Below the pieces are notes generated by a model, which worked only from the letters and a program-made list of their open reading frames with translations, was not told the origin of the DNA and did no database searches. From Aphelocoma coerulescens (Eukaryota > Chordata > Aves > Passeriformes > Corvidae), in the NCBI RefSeq assembly GCF_041296385.1, contig NW_027183804.1, positions 620,001 through 684,000 of the forward strand: a stretch of DNA of 64,000 nucleotides, given 5' to 3'. A program made the translations under genes and the position numbers. This document shows, piece after piece, positions 56,535-64,000 of this stretch (positions within the stretch are counted from its first letter, which is position 1; every line of letters starts with the position of its first letter).

Positions 56535-57633
56535 CTCCAGGGCCTTTGATGCAGTTCAGCGGGTGCGAGTGGCATGTTGAGCATGTTCATGATGGCACAG
56601 AAAAGGTTCTGAAAGAAAGAGGCCGTGCTGAAACTGCCTTTACTTTTGCCGCTTAGAAACTGCTCAGCCAACAATGAAAAGATTCGTCTTGCTTCCCCGC
56701 TACGCGCAGGGTTACATCCTTTTATGTCTCCAAGAGGCAGGATGCACAGCGGAGCTCTTCCACCAACTGCTTCCACACGACTGGGGCCGCGCCAGCCAAG
56801 CGCTTTTTGCCGGGCACTGTCAGCGCTCATGGAAACAACCACACGACGGCGCTGCAGACTTGCAAAAGAAGGCCAAGCACCTGGCCCAGCTCGAAACCAC
56901 CCCAAGGGCAGACAGAGGCAACTTGCAAACGGCCCTGCACTCAAATCAACGGTGTCAGGACAAAAAGGTTGCCCTCATCTTCCCCTTCCAAGAGCACACT
57001 CTTCTTTACACCACACTCCAAGAGCCAGACCAAACAAATGGCCCAAACAAATCTTTTCCCTCTCGCAGATTCCGCCCACCAACTTGAAACCATCTGGCAA
57101 AAACAGGGCTCAAAACAGTGCCAGCTGAGGAAGATCTTGCTGCCTACAACTTCACCTGCACCCCTCAAACTAGCAGCACACACGCTGTTCTCAGCACTCT
57201 CCTTCTCAGCTCTAGGTACCATCCTAAGCCTTCCCTCTCCCAGAGTCAGGATCCAAAGGCAACGGCACCAGGGACTGCTCACACACTGAAGGCACCAGGA
57301 CAAATAGCTTAAGAGCTTGGCCTTTGCATTCCCGCTGACAGCTCAACAGCTCGAACCCAGAGAGAGCTCTGCCTGTTGGGAAAAGCCTTTAAAATCCCTA
57401 GGAGTACCTGATGTGCACATCCAAACCTGCCTTCCTTGCCAAAGAGAGCAACTACAAGCCCATCTCCAAAGAAATGGCATCCCCTCCTCCAAAATACAAC
57501 ACATCCAGCGACTGATCCACCTCCAGTATTGAATATGTCCAACAATTGCCCCTACACGCACAGGGGCCAGAAGAGAAATGTCTTGCTGGACTATTCCCCC
57601 CCACGGTACCTTAACATCTGCCCTAGCAACACT
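56535..57633. other. Unassigned DNA (arm B copy 2)
   Basis: Counterpart of 17,116-18,214; no gene seen. Confidence 0.6.
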
Positions 57634-58804
57634 GGCACTATGTCCTTGCCTTCCCAAGGAAAGGCACTCCGAGTCTCTTGGCCTTGCCTTGTCTAGTTCT
57701 TCTTAAGGTACCCTTGCTCTGCTTCCTTTGCCTGCATCTGCCTTGCCTCGCACTGCCTACAACTTGCTGGCTTTGCTTTGCCCGGCCTACCACTCTTTCC
57801 CTTGCCTTCCATGCAGGCAAGGCGCTGCAAACCGAGTGCAGGCAATTGTGGGCAAGTCAAGGGAGAGGTAGGCAAGGCCAGAGCAGTGAGGGGAAAGCAA
57901 ATGGAGTGGTAGACAAGAGAAGGTCCAGAAGTTAGAGGCAAGGCTGGCTGTAGGAAGGAAGGGCCACTGATGGGAAGGCCAGGCAGAAACAGGAAGGGCT
58001 CAGCAAGCCAAGGCCCTGGAGGAAAGCAGTAGACAGGTCATGTGCTGGGCATGGCCGTGCAAAGGAATGCAAGGCTACAGAGGGCTAGCAGGGCAAGGCA
58101 AGGCAACTGTTGTGTTGCCAAGGCAAGGCCAGGCAAGGCAGGTGAGAAGTACATTCAAGGACTGCTGGTGCACAAAAGTGGCCAGGACCAAGTGCTCTGT
58201 GTGGCCTTGATCCCGCGTGGGTCATCTCTCCTCTGTACCTAAAAGACTTGAGCTACCTGCTTTCCCTTGTATGCAAAAGAACTCTCTTTCTGGTCCCCGA
58301 GCTCAAGGGCAAAATGTGAATTGCCCCTCCAAGGTTCAAGACATGCAAGGATTGCTCCCAGACAAAGGCTGCCCACAGAGATGGGTGTGGCAACATGCGT
58401 CCTCCCCTGGTCTACCTCTCATGGGATCCTGAAACACCGGAGATGCTTGAGAGCTTTGAGATTCCTCGGAGGAGCAGAAAGGGCAGGGCAAGGCCCAGAA
58501 ATGTCATTGAAAAGGGGTGTTGAATTCCAGGTGGGGGAGGGGTGAGCAAGGTCATGCAAGGCAAGGGAGGGGTTCAAGGGCAAGGCAAGGCAAGTGGTGG
58601 CTTTGCGAGGCGAGGCAAGGCAATGAGGGTCCTAGAAGGAAAAGGAAAGATGAGGCCAGACCTAGACGAATGTGAAAGGAAGTCAGGTGGGGGATGGGTG
58701 AGCAAGTCAGTGCAAGGCAGGGGAGAAAAGGCAGGTTGAGGGAAGGCTACAGAGGGGGCAGCAAGGAAATGCAAGGCATGGGGAAGCATGCGAGGAGTGG
58801 GTGC
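57634..58804. repeat. GGCAAG/CTTGCC-rich tract, arm B copy 2
   Basis: Counterpart of 18,215-19,385, followed by (GT)n at about 58,886-58,941. Confidence 0.8.
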
Positions 58805-59010
58805 TGCCAGCCGGTGGGGATGGCAGGGGCGGGGCCACTGCAAGTAGCATGGTGGGGATGTGGAGGGGGTGTTAGTGTGCGGGAGGTGTGTGTGTGTGTG
58901 TGTGTGCAGTGGAGTGCAGGGTAAGTGCAGGTGTGTGTGTGCGTATACGGGGGTTTTGTGCCAGGTGCTGTGCCGGGGAGAGCCGTTCCACCGCAAGGAA
59001 GGTGTGGGAG

Positions 59011-62000
59011 TGAAAGGAGTAAGATAGATGTGTCTTTACAAAGAGACCGTGTGAATCTCTCCTTAGACAAGGCTAGGAATTTACAGGGGGGGAAGTAACA
59101 GAAGAAAGTATTCGTTCTAGAAACTGTTACTAATCAACAGAGACTGTTGCTCAGCCAAGGCTCTGCTAAATTCCTGAACCTAGAGCAAGGCAGCAAAGAC
59201 TTCCCAGCATTAGGAATAGTTTGGTTTTCTTCCTTTTCCATTCCAAAAGGGGAGTGCATATTAGAGGGGGGCATAGAGTAGGCAGTTCCGGAAGTCTGTA
59301 ATTCCCGAGTACCTCAGAGGGTGCTGTTGCCAGGAACTTAGCATCAGAAGGGGGCTGCATCCCGCAATCATTTGAGAGACTCCATGGCAAAAGCCCCATG
59401 GCCTCTCCCTGGAGTTGAAGAATGTTACAGGACTCCTCTGTCTCCTTTTTGGTGGATGAAGAAACTCAGAAAGCCACACTTCTGCCAGAACTCTCCAAGA
59501 TGCCCCCTTTGCTCCCCGTGACTCCATCACTGCCCAGGAAGCTGTCTTTTCTACCACAGCAGTTTGACATACAGTTAAAAGTCGTGTGGCAGAGAAAAAA
59601 GGCAAGAATTGGTTTCCAAGGGATGGCAAACAAGAGATACCAGAACCTTTGGCCCTACCAATATTAAAGCAACTCCATTAAGAGAGTCCTTGCACTTCCT
59701 GAGGATTGGCAGAAGCCTATCTCATGATGTATGTTGCTGGGGGTCTTTTTAGACTGGCAAAAGGAGCTGTTGAAGGTTGCTTGATCTGTGCTAAAGCCAA
59801 CAGCCAAGTTACAAAGTAACTTGCTAGAGGAGGGAGGCCTTGGGCTGCATGGCCCTTCCAAAGATGCCAGGTGGATTTTCCGGAGATGCCCCAAGTGGCA
59901 AGGCTTAATATCTTCTGGTAATCGTATGTCAGCTAGCAAGGTGGCCAGAAGTATTTGCAACTACTTCAGTAATGACAGGATCAGTTCTTAAGGCATTTTT
60001 GGAACAAATCATTCCAAGATACAGCATTGTAGAAGCAATAGATTCAGATAAGGGAACTCATTTTGCAGGAAAGATCCTTCAAGGGGTTTTGGCTTCTTTA
60101 GGAACACAATGGAACCTCCATAGGCCCTGGCACCCCCAGAGCTCGGCTCGGGTAGAAAACAATGAAGAGAGAAATAAACACCTTTTGAAGCTGGTAATAG
60201 AAACCAAGATGCCATGGGTAGGGCTTTGGACATTGGCTTTGGTGAGAATGAGGGCCCAACCCAGAAGAGAGATTCAGTTATCTCCCTTTCAGTCGTTGTT
60301 TGCAATTGCCCTGGTAAGTCTCCACCTAGTGGGGGGGTAGAGGCAAGTGATGCATTTTTAAAACCATCTGTGGCCAGGATCCTGCTTCTTGTGAAACCCC
60401 TTCAACAGGAAACTCAGCTGGCGCAAGCCCGGCCTTTGGACTTTGCTGCTTTTAACATCCAACCAGGAGATTGAGTCCTAGTTAAGGAGTAGAAAGAAGC
60501 GCCAGTGCTGGTGAAATGGTGTGGCCCATTCCAAGTGTCACTGACGACAGAAACAGCCGTCAAGTAAGCTGAACACAGGTGAACCCGTCACTCTCGGGTC
60601 AAGGTCTCTGAAGCCTCAGAGATTTGCACATCTCAGCTGGAGGAGAAGGCCGGGAGGCCGTGACTGACACTCTGCAGGAGTGGGCCGGAGCAGTAGGCAG
60701 TGCTTCGACATCGGAAGAAGCCCCGCAGTCCTACCTTCAGACCGTCTGCTGAAATAGACTGTATAGGCATCCCTCCTCTAGAATCTCCACTCACTTGGGG
60801 GCTAATACTTGTGGCCATTTTGTTACGTTAAGTGGTTTCTGTGTCTTCAATTGGCATAGGTGCTGCAGAAGACAACGGGAAAATTAGACTAGCTAATTAG
60901 ATGACACTATTAAAACATTTTCCTTACTAATTCTACTTTGATATGGTCAGCTGAGTTTAGGCCAGGAGTGGGAGAATCAATTTGCAGCCTTAGGAGAAGA
61001 AGTAGCAAAAGTTTTTAACCTTAGCAATTGCTGGCTCTGTGGAGGGCCAGGAGGATCTGAAGAGTGGCCATAGTTGGCTAGCCCAGCTGAACCTAAATGG
61101 TGGGTCAATGTGAGGGCCACAGTGGGATGGGATTTGGGGCCAAAGAAGGAAGTTCACAGCCACTTCATTCTTCTCCAACAGGCACTTATTGCCTAAATAG
61201 GATAGGGTGTGTCTATGTAGGAAAAGGCAATTGTCAATTGACTTTCCCTCTGGGCTTGAACAACTGGGTTTGGACCCCCAATTGCCCTCCTTCCAATTGT
61301 TCCAAATATCAAGGCAAATGCAATCAAATACCTGTTCGGCTCACTAACAGTAGCTGCGTAAGGCGTTCTTATCACACTTACCAAAAATATTTGGAAGCCT
61401 GTAAAGCAATGGGGAGGGACAAGGGGTTTTTTTGACCACCTGTTTTTGAGCAGTCCCCACAAAAATTCCACAAGTAGAAGACATGTTGTTTGTGATTATC
61501 AGTGGGAATGGCCACACCGGATTGGAACTCAAAGCCTTTTAGTGAGTTCTGCTCCAAATCCAACCAAGCAGCTTGCAGATGTAAATGTAGGTGGGAACCC
61601 TGTGCGGGAGCTTGGAAATGCAAATGCTGGGACCCTTATGGTGGGGCAACTCTTGTTGGAGGACCGTTAGGCCCGGGAATCCTGCTGTATTTTGAGCCAC
61701 CAATTGATGACCATGGGTAGGTTCCTTTGCTAATGGAACACGGGCTTTGAAAGGACAGTATTGGATTTGTGGCCAACATGCTTAGCTCAGGTTACCTCCA
61801 AACTGGTCAGGGATATGGTATATTTAGTAGACTGTTGTTCTTTTTGCTACTACAAGTTCTGGGAAATCGCTTAGGAATCAAAATCTGTGATGATTTAATT
61901 AGAGAAAAGCAGTCAGCTGATGCAGCCCTGGCTGGAGGGAGCACCCCAAAACGGGGAAATGATGAACGGCCAACAGAACAAGTTACCCAACACGATGGAC

Positions 62001-63108
62001 CAGCCCCTTGGAAACCTAAGGAATTAATCCCAGATGCCTGGGAACCCATTTATCATTTGAAGGAGATAATTAGGTTACAAGCTGTCTCAGAAATAATTAC
62101 CAACCAGCCAGCCACAGCGCTTGACCTTTTTGCTGAGCAACCCACTTAAATGAGGAAAGCGGTAATTCAACATTGGATGGTATTAGATTATCTGTTAGCA
62201 GAAGAAGAAGGAGTTTGTGGGAAATTAAATGACTCGAGCTGCTGTTTGCAAGCAGATGACAGCGGAAAAGTGGTCAAACAAATAACAAAGGAAATAACGT
62301 CAGCTCGTGGACCTGTCCAAATGTTGAAAGGATGGGGATGGGACATGTTTTCATGGTTAACTGGCCAGCTCTGGGCTAAATGAATACGATTCCTCCTCTT
62401 ATATGCTATAGCAACTCTCATCTTTTTACCATGTGTGACACCATGCTGGCTGCAGCTCTTTCAGCAGGTGCTCAAGGGGATGCCGCTAGCAGCCATGCCT
62501 ACCTGATCCAGAAATGACTACAAAAGGACAGAAAAGGATGTCACTGCAAATAATAGCAAAACCCAAGAAGACTCCAGAAGAAAAAATTAAATCCATGGTA
62601 ATTAAGGTTTGTAAAGACAAATACAGAGCAAATAAAAAGAGGAGGGATTAAAAGGAATGAGATGGATGAGTCTTTACAAAGAGACCGTGTGAATCGGCCT
62701 GTAGACAAGGCTAGGAAGTTATGGCTAGTGAAGTAACAGAAGAAACTAGGAGTTCTCTAGAACTGTTACTAATCATCAGAGACTGTTGATTAATCAAGGC
62801 CGTGTTAAATTCCTGAACCTAGAGCAAGGCAACAAAGACTTAAGAGCATTAGGAATGGGGTTCTTTTCTTTCTTCTCGATGCCAAGAGGGGGGTGCATAT
62901 TAGAGGGGGGCGCATAGAGTAGGCAGTTCCGGAAGTCTGTATCTCCCGAATACCTCAGCCAGTGGGGAAAAGGAAGAGGGTGCTGTGGCCGGGAACTTGG
63001 CATCAAAAGGGGGCTGCATCCCGCAACCGTTTGACAGACGCCATGGGAAAAGCCCCATGGACTCTCCCTGTAGTCGAAGAATGTTGCAGGACTCCTCTGT
63101 CTCCTTTT
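59011..63108 (+). mobile_element. ERV2 provirus, arm B copy 2
   Basis: 5' LTR 59,011-59,449; integrase remnant about 59,739-60,474 (arm B-type, stop at 60,340); env remnant about 60,899-62,509; 3' LTR 62,648-63,108. Same breaks as 19,592-23,689. Confidence 0.88.
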
Positions 63109-63161
63109 CGGATATAAACCTCAGGCATCGTGGATTAATTTTCCCTAACGGCAGCGACCTG

Positions 63162-64000
63162 CCGCGTGGTCTCCGTGCTCCTCTCCAGCCCCCCGGGACG
63201 TGTAAAATAGTTCCCAGCGGCTCCCACCGCGCGTTGCAGACGGCTGCGCGGCCCCGGGGCTGCCCGCAGTGCTCCCCTGCCCCGCCAGGGCTGCCCGCGG
63301 GCTGCGGAGCCGCCTCGCCACCGGCGCGGCCAGGGCCGGGGCCCTTCTCGACAGCAGCCGAGGGGCTGCGGAGCGGGCGGCTGCCGGACGATCAGCTATT
63401 TTATGCCGCGCGGTGCTGCCGCCTCCATCTAGCTCTCCATCGCGCCGCCGCCCGCCGCCCGCCTGGCGCGCTCACGCTCGGCCGCGCTCGCCGCCCGCCC
63501 AGCCTCGCCGGAAGCTCTCCCGCCCGGGCTGTGCCCCGGCTCCGCCGGCAGCTCGGCAGGGCCCGGCCGCACGCGTGCTGCGTGGCTCGGAGCAGCCGCG
63601 TTGCGCCGCAGGCGACGGGGAAGGCGGGGCGGGCCGGCGCCATCGTGGTAGCGCGAGGAGAGGAGCGCCCGGGCGGGGCGGCGAGCGGCGCGGCGGTGAG
63701 CGCTTCTGCTTCCTGTCGCTCGGCGGCCGCCCACGGCAGGTGCCGTGTGACCCCGCGGAGCGGCGGGGCCGGCCGGGCGGTGCGCGGCGAGGCTTTCGGC
63801 CAGCGGCGGCCACAGCGAGAGGCTGCTGGCACTGCCCGTGCCGGTGGAGAGAGCGGGGATCCGAGGCCGGCCTTCCCCGGGCGACGAGGGGAGGCCGCCT
63901 TTGCCGCGCTGCCCTCCGTGCAGCATGTGGCCGATTCCGGCGAACCCGGGGTCTCCGCAGCGGCGCGGGCGGGAGGGAAGTGGGGAGCGCGCTCGGTGCC
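63162..64000. promoter_or_regulatory. CpG island / promoter-like block, arm B copy 2 (cut)
   Basis: Fourth copy of the island, cut by the window end. Candidate ATG on the minus strand at 63,643. Confidence 0.78.

Larger units (their letters stand above)
39429..64000. repeat. Second (partial) copy of the ~39.4 kb tandem unit
   Basis: Same order and orientation as 1-24,581, cut by the window end within the arm B CpG island. It has a few private differences: a deletion-insertion near 48,855, six extra bases near 50,418 and scattered substitutions in the 1.4-kb units. Confidence 0.95.
52361..64000. repeat. Palindrome arm B, copy 2 (cut by window end)
   Basis: Counterpart of 12,941-24,581 and mirror of 41,877-52,360. 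The empty ERV1 site should lie just right of the window. Confidence 0.92.

Noticed and set aside
1..64000. CRISPR arrays, rRNA, tRNA genes and operons
   Set aside because: No regularly spaced short repeats, no rRNA or tRNA-like cloverleaf found by eye, and the genome is clearly eukaryotic.

Overview
This looks like a vertebrate nuclear genome, most likely a bird (inference). It holds no bacterial-style gene clusters. It has class I and class II endogenous retroviruses of the kinds common in bird genomes, a CpG-island promoter-like block repeated four times, and large near-identical repeats. The architecture is that of an ampliconic locus such as those on vertebrate sex chromosomes. I cannot tell the chromosome or species from the sequence alone.

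The window is about 1.6 copies of a tandem unit of roughly 39.42 kb. Position x in 1-24,581 matches x+39,428 near the left end and x+39,419 near the right end, almost base for base. Each unit contains: (1) one arm of a big inverted repeat (arm A, 2,346-12,940; copy 2: 41,774-52,360); (2) the opposite arm (arm B, 12,941-25,423; copy 2: 52,361 to past the window end); (3) a largely single-copy spacer (25,424-29,041) followed by a decayed class II retrovirus fragment (29,042-30,957, minus strand); (4) the outermost 0.7 kb of the next arm A (30,958-31,668); and (5) a nearly complete class I provirus, ERV1 (31,669-41,773), inserted in arm A only.

Each arm carries, from outside inward: a GC-rich CpG island; a decayed, internally deleted class I provirus related to ERV1 (called ERV2 here); a tract rich in CTTGCC/GGCAAG with a (CA)n microsatellite; about 1 kb of unassigned DNA; a diverged repeat unit; and an array of about 1.4-kb units. 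In the centre these units run two forward (one cut short) then three reversed (one cut short), plus the diverged flanking unit on each side. The right side therefore holds one unit more than the left, which gives two palindrome axes about half a unit apart.

No intact cellular protein-coding gene could be recognised. All retroviral genes are broken. The only host-like candidates are a CpG-island first exon encoding an Arg-rich, acid-free N-terminus (four copies), and two exon-like patches in the spacer. The order of events that best fits is: ERV2 insertion, inverted duplication, ERV1 insertion into one arm (the empty site is still readable at 24,695-24,698), tandem amplification, with continuing gene conversion between arms. 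Divergence values quoted are counts by eye.
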